A DNA stretch of 64,000 bases, taken from Seonamhaeicola sediminis. GTDB lineage: Bacteria; Bacteroidota; Bacteroidia; Flavobacteriales; Flavobacteriaceae. The DNA lies in NCBI RefSeq assembly GCF_004358095.2, contig NZ_SMZJ02000002.1, forward strand, positions 62,001-126,000, written 5' to 3'. The notes beneath the pieces were generated by a model. It had not been told where the DNA came from, searched no databases, and was given only the letters and a program-made list of their open reading frames with translations. The translations under genes and the position numbers were made by a program. Positions 6,715 through 15,762 of the stretch are shown here, in pieces (position 1 is the stretch's first letter; each line of letters starts with the position of its first letter).

Positions 6715-9322
6715 AATTTCGCCATATAAAACCTTCATTAAGCTTTGTTTTGCAACATTACTTCTTACAGTAAGTTGCCTTAATCTTCAAGCTCAAAGTT
6801 TAAACACCAATAAAAAATACACTATAGGTGGTATTTCTGTTTTAGGAAACACCAGTTTTGGAGAACAAACTATTATTAATTTTTCAGGTTTAAGGAAAGG
6901 GCAAGAGATTAATATTCCTGGAGAGGAAATAGGTAACGCTATAAAAAAACTTTGGGGTACAAAACTGTTTAATAATATAGAAGTTTATGTTATTAATATT
7001 GAAGATAGTAATGCTTATCTGCAAATACGATTAGAAGATTTACCACAATTAAACGAATTAAAGATAAATGGTGTAAAAAAAGGCAAAATTGAAGGCATTG
7101 TTGAGGACAATAAGTTAAAAAAAGGGACAAAAGTCACTGAAAATCTTTTAACAAATACTAAAAATTTCTTAACCAGAAAATATAAAAAAGAGGGATTTCT
7201 AAACACCAAAGTACACATCAATACTATAGAGGTTAAAGACTCTTTAAAGACTGCCAGAGTAAATATGGTATTGAATATAGATAAAGGTGAAAAAGTAAAA
7301 ATAAAAGACATTGTGTTTAATGGTAATGAAATGATAAGCGATAAAAAGCTTAGAAAAGCCATGAAAAGCACCAAAAAAATTAATCGCTTACGTATTTTAA
7401 AACGTTCAAAGTTTATAGATTCTGCTTATCAGGCAGATTTATCCAGTGTTGTAGATAAATTTAAAGAACATGGTTACAGAGATGCCCGTATTGTTTCTGA
7501 TTCTATTATTTACAATGACGATAAAACCATATCTATCAATATTGATGTAACAGAAGGTGATCTTTACACATTTGGAGATATTAAATTTATTGGTAATACC
7601 GTTTACACAGACAAGCAGTTAAACAACATTCTTAGAATTAAAAAGGGAGAAACTTACAATGGCGTTTTGCTTCAAGAACGCATTGCAGATAACTCCAAAC
7701 CAGATGCTAATGACATCACAAACGCTTATCAAAATAATGGTTATTTATTTTCAACTATAAGACAGGTAGAAGTTAGCGCAGACAACAATGTTATTGATTT
7801 GGAGATTAGAATAACAGAAGGAAAACCAGCTTATTTTAATAGTGTTTCTGTAATAGGTAATGAAAGAACCAACGATCATGTTATTTACAGAGAATTAAAA
7901 ACGCGTCCAGGTCAATTATACAGCAAAGCAGATGTTGTAAGAACTGTAAGAGAGCTTGGTCAATTAGGGTTCTTTGATGCCCAAGAAATATCGCCAAACT
8001 TTAACAACCCTAATCCTGTTGAGGGCACCATAGATATGGAATACTCAGTTAAGGAAACTGGTTCTAGCCAAATAGAGTTACAAGGTGGTTATGGTGGTGG
8101 TGGTTTTATTGGTACACTTGGTTTATCTTTCAACAACTTCTCCATGAAAAACATTTTCAATAAAGAAGCCTATAAACCAGTTCCAATGGGAGACGGACAA
8201 CGTTTAGCATTACGTTTGCAGGCCAGTAGGTTCTTTCAAACTTATAGCTTTCAGTTTTCAGAACCATGGTTAGGGGGTAAAAAACCCGTTCAATTTTCAA
8301 CCTCTTTATCGCATACCAAGCAATTTTTATTCGACTTTATAAATAGAAGAGCAGATAAAAGTAGAAGTTTCAACATAACAGGGATTACCTTTGGATTAGC
8401 AAAACGCTTATCTGTCCCAGACAACTATTTTACATTATCAAATGCCATCAGTTATCAACGTTATGATTTAAATAATTATAATACTGGTTTATTTACTTTT
8501 GGAGATGGCTACTCTAATAACCTATCATTAACAATAGGTTTAACCCGAAATAACACAAGGTTTGATCCTATTTTCCCAACGGGTGGTTCCAATTTTTCGG
8601 CTACCGCTAAATTTTCATTCCCTTATTCAACAGTAAACGGTGTAGATTATACTGCTTTAAAAGAAGAACGAGAACTTAACCAAAGTATAACGCAAAATGT
8701 AAATAGTACGCCAACTCAAATAGAGAATGCTAGAGACAGAATCTCTGAGATTGACCAAGAACGCTTTAAATGGCTGGAGTTCTATAAAATAAACTTTAAA
8801 GGCGAGTGGTATAATGAAATAGCTAAAGACTTAGTTTTAAGACCTCTGGTGGAGTTTGGTTTCTTAGGTGCTTATAATAATGATAGAGGTGCTATTCCTT
8901 TTGAAAGATTTTTTGTTGGTGGAGACGGTTTGGGTCAATTTAGTTTAGATGGTAGAGAAGCCATTCAATTACGTGGCTACCCTAATCAATCTCTTGCTCC
9001 TTTCGATAAAAGCACTGGTCAAGTTTTCAATGATGGCGCCACCATTTACAATAAATTTTCATTAGAGCTTAGGTACCCTGTTACATTAAAAGCATCAGCT
9101 AAAATTTATGGATTGGCTTTTTTAGAGGCTGGTAATTCTTGGAATAGCTTTAAGGATTATAACCCATTTAATGTTAATAGATCTGCAGGTATGGGCGTTA
9201 GAATTTTCATGCCGGCATTTGGTTTATTAGGTATTGACTTTGGTCACGGTTTTGACCCATTACCAGGAACCACAGAAAAACATGGGTGGGAAACACACTT
9301 TATAATTGGGCAACAATTTTAA
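6647..9322 (+). CDS. bamA: Outer membrane protein assembly factor BamA
   Basis: About 891 residues from ATG 6647. After a hydrophobic signal segment ending CLNLQAQ there are repeated POTRA-type units (for example KKYTIGGISVLGNTSFGE, KIKDIVFNGNEMIS, TFGDIKFIGNTVYTDKQL and AYFNSVSVIGNERT). A 16-strand-type barrel follows, with the conserved lid-lock motif QLRGYPNQ and a closing strand ending in Phe. BamA folds and inserts outer-membrane beta-barrels. The start is uncertain: the open frame reaches back to 6590, ATG 6647 overlaps uppS by 68 bases, and GTG 6698 would give a more ordinary 33-residue signal peptide. Confidence 0.95.
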   Translation: MKLLLNIKKERDDLGKQVSNLTKISPYKTFIKLCFATLLLTVSCLNLQAQSLNTNKKYTIGGISVLGNTSFGEQTIINFSGLRKGQEINIPGEEIGNAIKKLWGTKLFNNIEVYVINIEDSNAYLQIRLEDLPQLNELKINGVKKGKIEGIVEDNKLKKGTKVTENLLTNTKNFLTRKYKKEGFLNTKVHINTIEVKDSLKTARVNMVLNIDKGEKVKIKDIVFNGNEMISDKKLRKAMKSTKKINRLRILKRSKFIDSAYQADLSSVVDKFKEHGYRDARIVSDSIIYNDDKTISINIDVTEGDLYTFGDIKFIGNTVYTDKQLNNILRIKKGETYNGVLLQERIADNSKPDANDITNAYQNNGYLFSTIRQVEVSADNNVIDLEIRITEGKPAYFNSVSVIGNERTNDHVIYRELKTRPGQLYSKADVVRTVRELGQLGFFDAQEISPNFNNPNPVEGTIDMEYSVKETGSSQIELQGGYGGGGFIGTLGLSFNNFSMKNIFNKEAYKPVPMGDGQRLALRLQASRFFQTYSFQFSEPWLGGKKPVQFSTSLSHTKQFLFDFINRRADKSRSFNITGITFGLAKRLSVPDNYFTLSNAISYQRYDLNNYNTGLFTFGDGYSNNLSLTIGLTRNNTRFDPIFPTGGSNFSATAKFSFPYSTVNGVDYTALKEERELNQSITQNVNSTPTQIENARDRISEIDQERFKWLEFYKINFKGEWYNEIAKDLVLRPLVEFGFLGAYNNDRGAIPFERFFVGGDGLGQFSLDGREAIQLRGYPNQSLAPFDKSTGQVFNDGATIYNKFSLELRYPVTLKASAKIYGLAFLEAGNSWNSFKDYNPFNVNRSAGMGVRIFMPAFGLLGIDFGHGFDPLPGTTEKHGWETHFIIGQQF

Positions 9323-9406
9323 GATGAAAATCATTTTGGCACGATATTTTCTAATAACAGTTTGATGTTTTGTATAAGAATTAAAATTTTTAAGATTTAA
9401 ATTCGT

Positions 9407-9414
9407 TAATTTTG
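9407..9414 (+). promoter_or_regulatory. Candidate -7 element for the ompH pair
   Basis: TAATTTTG fits TAnnTTTG, 32 bases before the ATG at 9447, in the 124-base gap after bamA. No exact TTTG sits at -33. The gap holds no strong terminator, so the ompH genes may also be read through from bamA. Confidence 0.4.
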
Positions 9415-9446
9415 AAGATTAAGTGGAAAAATTAAAACATTACAGC

Positions 9447-10442
9447 ATGCAAAACAAAGTTCTTTTTTTACTGACATTAGTTTTACTAAGCTTATCATTA
9501 CATGCACAACGTGGCGTAAGGGTTGCTTATATTGATACAGAATATATTTTAGAAAATGTTCCTGAATATCAAGAAGCTGTAGATCAATTAAACCAAAAAG
9601 CTGATAAATGGAAAAATGAAATAGAAGTTAAGCTAAGTGCTATTGAGCAAAAGCGAAAAGACCTAAGCAATGAAAAAGCACTCTTAACTACGGAACTTGT
9701 AAAAGAACGCGAAGAAGATATCTATTTTGAGGAAAAGGAAGTATTAGACTATCAGCAAAAAAGATTTGGACCTAACGGCGACTTGTACATTCAACAAACT
9801 CAGTTAACAAAACCTGTTCTAGACCAAATTTTTGCCGCTGTTCAAGATATTGCTACAAGCAGGAAATATGACTTTATTTTCGATAAATCTTCTGATTCCA
9901 ATAACATGCTTTTTTCTGCAAGACAATATGATTTAAGCGAAACAATAATTAGAAGCATAACAAGAACAGCTAAAAGAACTCAAGCACAATCTAAAGCAGA
10001 GCGTAAAGCAGCCGAAGAAGAAGAATTGGTTCCAGAAATAAACCTAGAACAAGAAGCTAGGGAAAAGGCTTTAGAAGAGAAGAAAAAAGCAAGAGAAAGT
10101 GCTATTGAGGAAGCAAGACAAAAAAAGTTAGCGGCTCGTGAAGCTAAAGTAAAAGAAGCAGAAGCTAGACGTCAGAAAATTTTAGAAGATCGTGAAAAAG
10201 CTAAACAAACTAAAATAGACGCCAGAAATCAGGCTACTGAAAACACAGAAGAAAGTTCTGTAAAAGAAAAAACAGAAACAGAAGAAAAAACAGAAACCAA
10301 AACTAGAGAACAACTAATTGAAGAAAACAGACAGAAAAAGCTGGCAGAACGTGAAGCCAGAAAAAAAGCTCTAGAAGAAAGAAAGAAAAAAATCTTAGAG
10401 GAAAGACAAAAATTAAGAGACAGTATAAACAATAACAAGTAA
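9447..10442 (+). CDS. OmpH/Skp-family periplasmic chaperone with long charged tail
   Basis: 331 residues from ATG 9447, chosen because it begins a compact signal peptide (QNKVLFLLTLVLLSLSLHAQ); a GTG at 9423 would add 8 residues. Residues about 22-175 form the OmpH/Skp core (VRVAYIDTEYILENVPEYQ, long helical arms, then KYDFIFDKSSDSNNMLF). Skp-like proteins hold unfolded outer-membrane proteins for BamA. Residues about 180-331 are an unusual Lys/Glu/Arg-rich helical extension with an internal repeat (224-251 resembles 295-322). Ordinary Skp is about 160-170 residues, so this protein is about twice the usual length. Confidence 0.88.
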   Translation: MQNKVLFLLTLVLLSLSLHAQRGVRVAYIDTEYILENVPEYQEAVDQLNQKADKWKNEIEVKLSAIEQKRKDLSNEKALLTTELVKEREEDIYFEEKEVLDYQQKRFGPNGDLYIQQTQLTKPVLDQIFAAVQDIATSRKYDFIFDKSSDSNNMLFSARQYDLSETIIRSITRTAKRTQAQSKAERKAAEEEELVPEINLEQEAREKALEEKKKARESAIEEARQKKLAAREAKVKEAEARRQKILEDREKAKQTKIDARNQATENTEESSVKEKTETEEKTETKTREQLIEENRQKKLAEREARKKALEERKKKILEERQKLRDSINNNK

Positions 10443-10471
10443 TAATTTATAACACATTTAACTATTTTAAA

Positions 10472-10978
10472 ATGAAACATTTAAAAACTATTTTATTAGC
10501 AGCGGTAGTATGCATAGGGAGTATTAGTTTTTCTCAAGCACAAAGTAAAGTTGCCCATATAAATACTCAAGAACTCATTGCTGCAATGCCAGAAATGAAG
10601 GCTGCACAGAAAGAAATACAGGCTTTACAGAAAACATATGAGACAGATTATCAAGCATCCGTTACCGAGTTTCAAAACAAAGCTAAACAGTATGAAGCAG
10701 AAGGACCAAATAAAACAGATGAAGAAAACGCAAAAAGAATGCAAGAAATTCAAGGTATGCAACAAAACATCCAACAATTTCAGGCTGATGCTGCTCAAAA
10801 CATTAGAAAAAAGGAAATTGATTTATTACAACCTATCACAGAAAGAGCTAAAACTGCTATTTTAAAAGTAGGTAGAGCTCAAGGATTTGATTATGTTCTA
10901 GATTCTTCACAAGGTGTAACTATTTTAGCAGATGGTAAAAACTTACTTGATGACGTTAAAAAAGAACTAGGTATTTAA
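10472..10978 (+). CDS. OmpH/Skp-family periplasmic chaperone
   Basis: 168 residues, the standard Skp/OmpH length. Signal peptide MKHLKTILLAAVVCIGSISF up to SQAQ, then SKVAHINTQELIAAMPEMKA, a long coiled-coil hairpin, and the closing QGFDYVLDSSQGVTIL strand pair. It starts 29 bases after the longer OmpH gene, so the two are one transcription unit that ends at the hairpin at 11005-11036. It is predicted to carry outer-membrane protein clients across the periplasm to BamA. Confidence 0.93.
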   Translation: MKHLKTILLAAVVCIGSISFSQAQSKVAHINTQELIAAMPEMKAAQKEIQALQKTYETDYQASVTEFQNKAKQYEAEGPNKTDEENAKRMQEIQGMQQNIQQFQADAAQNIRKKEIDLLQPITERAKTAILKVGRAQGFDYVLDSSQGVTILADGKNLLDDVKKELGI

Positions 10979-11004
10979 TCTACATTCATAAACATAACTT
11001 ACAC

Positions 11005-11036
11005 AAAGCTGCTTTTTAAAAAAGCAGCTTTTTTTT
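11005..11036 (+). terminator. Intrinsic terminator after the ompH pair
   Basis: AAAGCTGC (11005-11012) pairs with GCAGCTTT (11024-11031), extended by T/A pairs inside the stem and followed by a run of T's to 11036. It lies 26 bases after the second ompH stop. Confidence 0.85.
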
Positions 11037-11125
11037 GTGAAATTTTAAAATGAAATCATAATGGGTAAATCCACAAAAATTATCTCTAATTTCCTTAAAT
11101 TGCCTTAGCATATTATAGTTTAAAT

Positions 11126-11920
11126 ATGAACAAACAACCTATAGGTATTTTTGATTCTGGTGTTGGCGGCACCTCTATTTGGAAAGAAATTCACAACCTT
11201 TTACCCAACGAAAACACCATTTACTTAGCAGATAGCATCAATGCGCCTTATGGCCCAAAAGGAAAAGAAGTTATAATAGATTTATGTATTAAGAATACTG
11301 AATTACTCTTAGAAAAAGGATGTAAACTTATTGTAGTAGCTTGCAATACAGCTACTACAAACGCCATAGATTACTTAAGAGCTAACTATAATGTACCTTT
11401 TATTGGTATTGAACCTGCTATTAAACCAGCAGCTTTACAAACCAAAAATGGTGCGGTTGGTATTCTTGCAACTAAAGGTACTTTAAGTAGTAAACTATTC
11501 TCTGAAACCTCTGAAAAGTTTGCGAGTAGCGTTATCGTTATTGAGCAAGATGGCGATGGCATAGTAGATTTAATTGAAAGTGGCAAACTTTACTCTGAGG
11601 AAATGAAATCGCTTTTAAGAGGTTATTTAAAACCAATGATTAAAGCTAATATTGATTATTTGGTTTTAGGATGCTCTCATTATCCTTATTTAATTCCCAT
11701 TTTAATAGAACTACTACCAAAACATGTAAAAATAATTGATTCTGGTGAAGCCGTGGCGAGACAAACCAAAGCTATATTAGAACAAAACGATTTATTGAAT
11801 ACTGAAAGTTCAATCCCTGTAGCTCTGGGGACTAAACTTGAATTTTATACTAACAGAAATCCAGCAGTAATGAAAGAACTTTTAGGAACAGATTTTAAAG
11901 TTGAGTTTTTAGATTTTTAA
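11126..11920 (+). CDS. murI: Glutamate racemase
   Basis: 264 residues, the usual length. It converts L- to D-glutamate for peptidoglycan. The N-terminal GIFDSGVGG carries Asp10 and Ser11. The two catalytic cysteines are in VACNTATTNA (Cys73) and LGCSHYP (Cys183), and the PYGPKG substrate loop is at about 41-46. All active-site parts are intact. It stands alone between the ompH terminator and a convergent carbonic-anhydrase-like gene. Confidence 0.97.
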   Translation: MNKQPIGIFDSGVGGTSIWKEIHNLLPNENTIYLADSINAPYGPKGKEVIIDLCIKNTELLLEKGCKLIVVACNTATTNAIDYLRANYNVPFIGIEPAIKPAALQTKNGAVGILATKGTLSSKLFSETSEKFASSVIVIEQDGDGIVDLIESGKLYSEEMKSLLRGYLKPMIKANIDYLVLGCSHYPYLIPILIELLPKHVKIIDSGEAVARQTKAILEQNDLLNTESSIPVALGTKLEFYTNRNPAVMKELLGTDFKVEFLDF

Positions 11921-11953
11921 TCAATTTGTCTTTACGACGAATAACGCCAAAAC

Positions 11954-12469
11954 TTATTTTTTAAACCAACTTGAATACTTTATGTAATTATTAGCTATTC
12001 TATCTATTTGACCAGCAACGAGTTCTTCACTTACATCTTTTATCTTTTTTGCTGGAACTCCTGCGTAAATACTACCTGCTTCTACCTTTGTATTTTGAGT
12101 AAGCACTGCTCCAGCTGCAATTATACTATTACTTTCTACCACACAACCATCCATAATGATGCTGCCCATCCCCACCAATACATTATCATGAATAGTACAA
12201 CCATGTACTAAAGCATTATGCCCAATAGAAACATTATTACCAATATTTGTTGGAGCCGTTTTATATGTAGCATGAATTACGGCGCCATCTTGCACGTTTA
12301 CCTTATTTCCCATTTTAATGTAATGCACATCTCCACGCACCACGGCACTGAACCAAATACTGCATTGGTTACCCATAATAACATCGCCAACAATAGTAGC
12401 ATTTTCGGCCACAAAACAATCGTCTGGTATTTGTGGTCTTTTTTCTTTTACTGGTAATATAACTGGCAT
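11954..12469 (-). CDS. Gamma-carbonic anhydrase-like hexapeptide protein
   Basis: 171 residues made almost entirely of left-handed beta-helix hexapeptide repeats, ending in a short C-terminal helix. The three zinc-ligand histidines expected for the gamma class are present (His66, His84, His89), together with Arg45 in the FSAVVRGD strand. The protein belongs to the YrdA/PaaY/CaiE group, which may hydrate CO2 or act on a thioester; the exact reaction is not settled by sequence. ATG start at 12469; it lies 79 bases downstream of the response regulator gene and could be co-transcribed. Confidence 0.9.
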   Translation of the reverse strand: MPVILPVKEKRPQIPDDCFVAENATIVGDVIMGNQCSIWFSAVVRGDVHYIKMGNKVNVQDGAVIHATYKTAPTNIGNNVSIGHNALVHGCTIHDNVLVGMGSIIMDGCVVESNSIIAAGAVLTQNTKVEAGSIYAGVPAKKIKDVSEELVAGQIDRIANNYIKYSSWFKK

Positions 12470-12548
12470 CTATTTTTATTATTTAATAATGATTAGTGTT
12501 TCTGTATATAATTTTAATTTTTTATCTAAACCAATCAAAGGTCCAAAA

Positions 12549-13283
12549 CTATTTAAAAAACGACAACAAATTTGCTTTTTTTGAAGCCGATACCATGATT
12601 TCCTTTCCATTACTTAAAACCACACTACCGCCTTTACCTTTTACATATTTAACCACTTCATTTACGTTAACCAAATATGATTTATGCACACGTGCAAAAC
12701 TAGAGCCATTTAAAGCTTCTTCAAAATACTTTAGTGTTTTACTAACTAGCTTCTTTCTGTTATTATTTAAATAAATTTCAGTGTAATTATCGTCTGCTTT
12801 ACAATAAAGAATATCTGATGTGTTTAAAACTTCAAATCCGTCTAATTGTGGAATGGTTATTTTCCCATCTACACCATTGGTTTTAGGTACTAAAACTTGA
12901 TCTTGTAAAGCGTTCTCTTTCGTTTTTATTTCGGTTACGTAATCTACCGCTTTAATAAGCTCATCTATTGAAATGGGTTTCATTAAATAATAAGAGGCAT
13001 GGGCATTTAAAGCATCTATTGCATAATGGTTGTAAGCAGTAACAAATATGGTTTCAAAATCTACGTCACCAACTTTATCCAATAAGTCAAAAGCATTTCC
13101 ATAGGGCATCTCTACATCTAAAAATACGAGATCTAAGTTATTATGTCTTATTAAAATCAAAGCTTCATCTATATTAGCTGCCTCTCCCAAAATGGTTACA
13201 TTGGGGCAATACTTATTTAAGTAGTTTTTTAGAATGTCTCTACTGGTTTGTTCATCTTCTACTATGATTGCATTTAGTTTCAT
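12549..13283 (-). CDS. LytTR-family response regulator
   Basis: 244 residues. An N-terminal receiver domain (1-~120) has the acidic pair in VEDEQ, phospho-acceptor Asp56 (FLDVEMP), the FVTAYN threonine strand and the MKP lysine. A C-terminal LytTR DNA-binding domain (~140-240) follows, with YCKADDNYTEIYL and ARVHKSYLVNVNEV. It is the cognate partner of the histidine kinase encoded immediately upstream on the same strand. LytTR domains bind pairs of short direct repeats about 21 bp apart, and such an array lies upstream of the kinase (15580-15665). Confidence 0.94.
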   Translation of the reverse strand: MKLNAIIVEDEQTSRDILKNYLNKYCPNVTILGEAANIDEALILIRHNNLDLVFLDVEMPYGNAFDLLDKVGDVDFETIFVTAYNHYAIDALNAHASYYLMKPISIDELIKAVDYVTEIKTKENALQDQVLVPKTNGVDGKITIPQLDGFEVLNTSDILYCKADDNYTEIYLNNNRKKLVSKTLKYFEEALNGSSFARVHKSYLVNVNEVVKYVKGKGGSVVLSNGKEIMVSASKKANLLSFFK

Positions 13284-13303
13284 AATTATTTGAATGAAGT
13301 TAG

Positions 13304-13334
13304 AAGTTGGAAGTAATTTTTATGCTTCCAGCTT
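13304..13334. other. Hairpin between kinase and response-regulator genes
   Basis: AAGTTGGAAG (13304-13313) pairs with CTTCCAGCTT (13325-13334) through ten pairs, one of them G-T, around an 11-base loop. It sits in the 68-base gap between the kinase stop and the regulator ATG. No T-run follows on the - strand, so it is not a normal terminator. It may stabilise mRNA or tune the relative output of the two genes. Confidence 0.5.
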
Positions 13335-13351
13335 TGGTCTTCTTACTATTT

Positions 13352-15517
13352 TTAGTTCTTTTTTAGCGTTACAACAACTTTGGTTCCTGTATCTTCTGCA
13401 TCCTTTAAATCGGTTACAAAAACATCCACTTTATCTTTATACATATCGTTTAAAATAGATACGCGCTTTTTAATATTACCCATACCTTTAGAATTTTGAT
13501 TTTTCTGATGCTGGGTTTTTATTTCTTTGGAACGTTTTCTTCCTATACCATCATCAGTAATAGTGATGCTTATTTCATTGGGTTTTGTTTGAGCAATAAC
13601 AATCTCTAAATAACCCTTGCTTTTCTTGTAACGTAAACCATGCCATACAGCATTTTCAATGTAAGGCTGCAGCAACATGGGCGGTATAACAAAGTCTGTT
13701 TTATTAACATTTTCATCAACTTTGATATCATAATCAAATCTGTCTTTAAACCTAAAATGCTCTAATTTTGTATAAAGTTGTAGTAACTCTATTTCTTTTT
13801 CTAACGGAATAAAATCTTCCTCACTGTTTTCTAAAACAGCACGCATTAATAATGAGAAATCAGATAGATATTTATTGGCTGTACGCTCATCATTTGAAGC
13901 AATAAAACTATTAACTGAGTTTAATGCATTAAAAATAAAGTGCGGATTCATTTGACTTCGCAAGGATTTTAATGCCAATAAATTATTTGCCAAACGTTGC
14001 TGCCTTATGTATTTAAACATTAAAAATGCTCCTACTAAAAGCAACAAAACACCTCCAAAAAGTGAGTATATAAGTAGTTGTTGCCTTTTAGTTTGCTCGG
14101 TGTTTAGTTGATATTTAGTATCTGCCAAATCTTTTTGACTCTCTAAACTGTTTATCCTATTTTGCTTTGCAACAAGATCTTTACCAAATTTAGTTGCTTG
14201 AGATATCTCTTGCTCTTTCAACAAATAAATTTTATCAACTATATCAACATAACTTTGATATGCCATTAAAGCTTTATCATATTGTCCCGCATCACGATAA
14301 ACTTCAGACAAACCACGTGTAGCATCTTTTTTTACAATCAAATCCTCTCTATCATCGGCTTCTTCAATACTTTTCTCCAGATATTTAATGGCATTTGGTA
14401 TATCCTTTTGAAAAGCGTAAGCTTTACCTATTTTATAATTTTGCTTTTGTGTAGTTAAAGGACTTTCGTTACCCAGAACAGAATCTAACTGAATATCTAT
14501 GATATCCTCTAAAGCTTGTTTTCTAAGAGTTATCTCGTTTGAGTAGTTAAGGTTTTTACTTTCAAAATCGGCTACTTTGACCTTTTCCTCCACAGCTCTT
14601 TTTTTGTTCTCCCCCTCAGCTAAGCGTAACGAGCTTGAAAAGAAATTTTGTGCTTCTCTAACCGATCCTTTGTCGTTGTATACTTCGGCTATTTTAGAAT
14701 TTAAATCAGTTATTTTAGGTGTAATTAAATGTTTTTGTGCTAGTTTTAATCCATCCTGATACGATTGAATAGCAGCGTCATATTGTTGAATAGCTTTATA
14801 AACATCTCCCAGACCTTCATACAAAGTAACTAATTGATAGTTGGATAAACTTTTCTTATTAATGTCATTATACTGTTGTATACTCTCTTGGTAATTTTTG
14901 TTCTCTTTATAAGCCAAAGCTAGTTTTAGCTTTATCTCATTTACACTATTATCTCTTAAACTTGTTCTATAATTCGATACCGCTAAATCATACTGTTTCC
15001 AGTACATGTTAATATCACCTAAAACCTCATATGCCTCGGCATTTTCTTTTTTGGAGTCACTGACTTCTATAGCATCAATCACAAATTGAATACTCCTTTT
15101 AGCATCTCTTTTCAAGTAGACTTCGGCAGAATCTATATAATGATTAAACTTAGGTGACTCTGATTCCTTTGAACGCTTGCTAAAAAACTTATCTTGCTCT
15201 TCAGGTTCCACCTTAACCAAAATACGTTCGTTACTTTGTATAGTATAAAAAATGGTTTCAAAATCTTTATGCCTAATGGTAAGTTCATCTCCTTTTTTAG
15301 CTTCAACCCTAAATTCACCAAATATATTTGTTGTTGTATAAGAACCTCCATTAATCTCAATATTTACATTAGCAATTGGATCTTGAGTTTCACTCTCAAC
15401 AACCTTTCCCCTAACAGTGAATTTTGATACATTTGAATCTATACCAACCTGTCCCAACATCAAAAATGTGTTGAATAATAAAGATAGAATACCAATAAGC
15501 TTTATTGCTCTGAGCAT
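13352..15517 (-). CDS. LytS-type sensor histidine kinase with carboxypeptidase-regulatory-like and TPR sensor domains
   Basis: 721 residues. Signal-like N-terminus (1-23), a CarboxypepD_reg-like beta sandwich (~34-105, FTVRGKVVESETQDPIANVN), TPR-like helical repeats (~125-440), a short coiled coil and one membrane segment (~481-503). A cytosolic His_kinase domain follows, with phospho-acceptor His526 in QMNPHFIFNALNS, then an HATPase domain with the N-box QPYIENAVWHGL and TDDGIGR. The sensor half should be periplasmic. The kinase gene precedes the LytTR regulator in one operon. The ligand is unknown; peptide or glycan sensing is only a guess from TPR and CRD folds. Confidence 0.92.
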   Translation of the reverse strand: MLRAIKLIGILSLLFNTFLMLGQVGIDSNVSKFTVRGKVVESETQDPIANVNIEINGGSYTTTNIFGEFRVEAKKGDELTIRHKDFETIFYTIQSNERILVKVEPEEQDKFFSKRSKESESPKFNHYIDSAEVYLKRDAKRSIQFVIDAIEVSDSKKENAEAYEVLGDINMYWKQYDLAVSNYRTSLRDNSVNEIKLKLALAYKENKNYQESIQQYNDINKKSLSNYQLVTLYEGLGDVYKAIQQYDAAIQSYQDGLKLAQKHLITPKITDLNSKIAEVYNDKGSVREAQNFFSSSLRLAEGENKKRAVEEKVKVADFESKNLNYSNEITLRKQALEDIIDIQLDSVLGNESPLTTQKQNYKIGKAYAFQKDIPNAIKYLEKSIEEADDREDLIVKKDATRGLSEVYRDAGQYDKALMAYQSYVDIVDKIYLLKEQEISQATKFGKDLVAKQNRINSLESQKDLADTKYQLNTEQTKRQQLLIYSLFGGVLLLLVGAFLMFKYIRQQRLANNLLALKSLRSQMNPHFIFNALNSVNSFIASNDERTANKYLSDFSLLMRAVLENSEEDFIPLEKEIELLQLYTKLEHFRFKDRFDYDIKVDENVNKTDFVIPPMLLQPYIENAVWHGLRYKKSKGYLEIVIAQTKPNEISITITDDGIGRKRSKEIKTQHQKNQNSKGMGNIKKRVSILNDMYKDKVDVFVTDLKDAEDTGTKVVVTLKKN

Positions 15518-15579
15518 GAATATTTTTATAATAGATAAACTTACGCACTATTATTGGTTTAATAAAATGAGGTTAACCA

Positions 15580-15665
15580 TTTTTACCCAATGCTACTAAC
15601 AAAAAAAGCATTGTTTACCTATTCATTATAAATCTTTACTCATTCATTTAGAGTCTTTACTCATT
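15580..15665. promoter_or_regulatory. Direct-repeat array, probable LytTR operator
   Basis: TCTTTACTCATT occurs perfectly at 15633-15644 and 15654-15665, exactly 21 bp apart. A third, 9/12-matching copy (TGTTTACCTATT) is another 21 bp upstream at 15612-15623. A fourth, weaker copy (TTTTTACCCAAT, 9/12) is at 15580-15591, 32 bp before that. Half-sites repeated on one DNA face with a 21-bp period are the known binding geometry of LytTR regulators. The array lies in the 245-base gap between the divergent kinase and VWA genes. The rest of the gap shows a TTTG at 15686-15689 but no clear -7 box. Confidence 0.65.
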
Positions 15666-15762
15666 GTCTCTTTTTTGAGAAAAACTTTGGACATAGATTT
15701 ACTGAATCAATAACAGCCCAAAGTGGACCATTATAATTTCATTCAATCAAAAAATAAATCTT

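Noticed and set aside
15518-15762. Possible small RNA or tRNA gene in the largest intergenic gap
   Set aside because: No tRNA-like cloverleaf or terminator hairpin was seen; the gap is explained by the direct-repeat array and flanking promoters. No tRNA or rRNA was found anywhere in the window.
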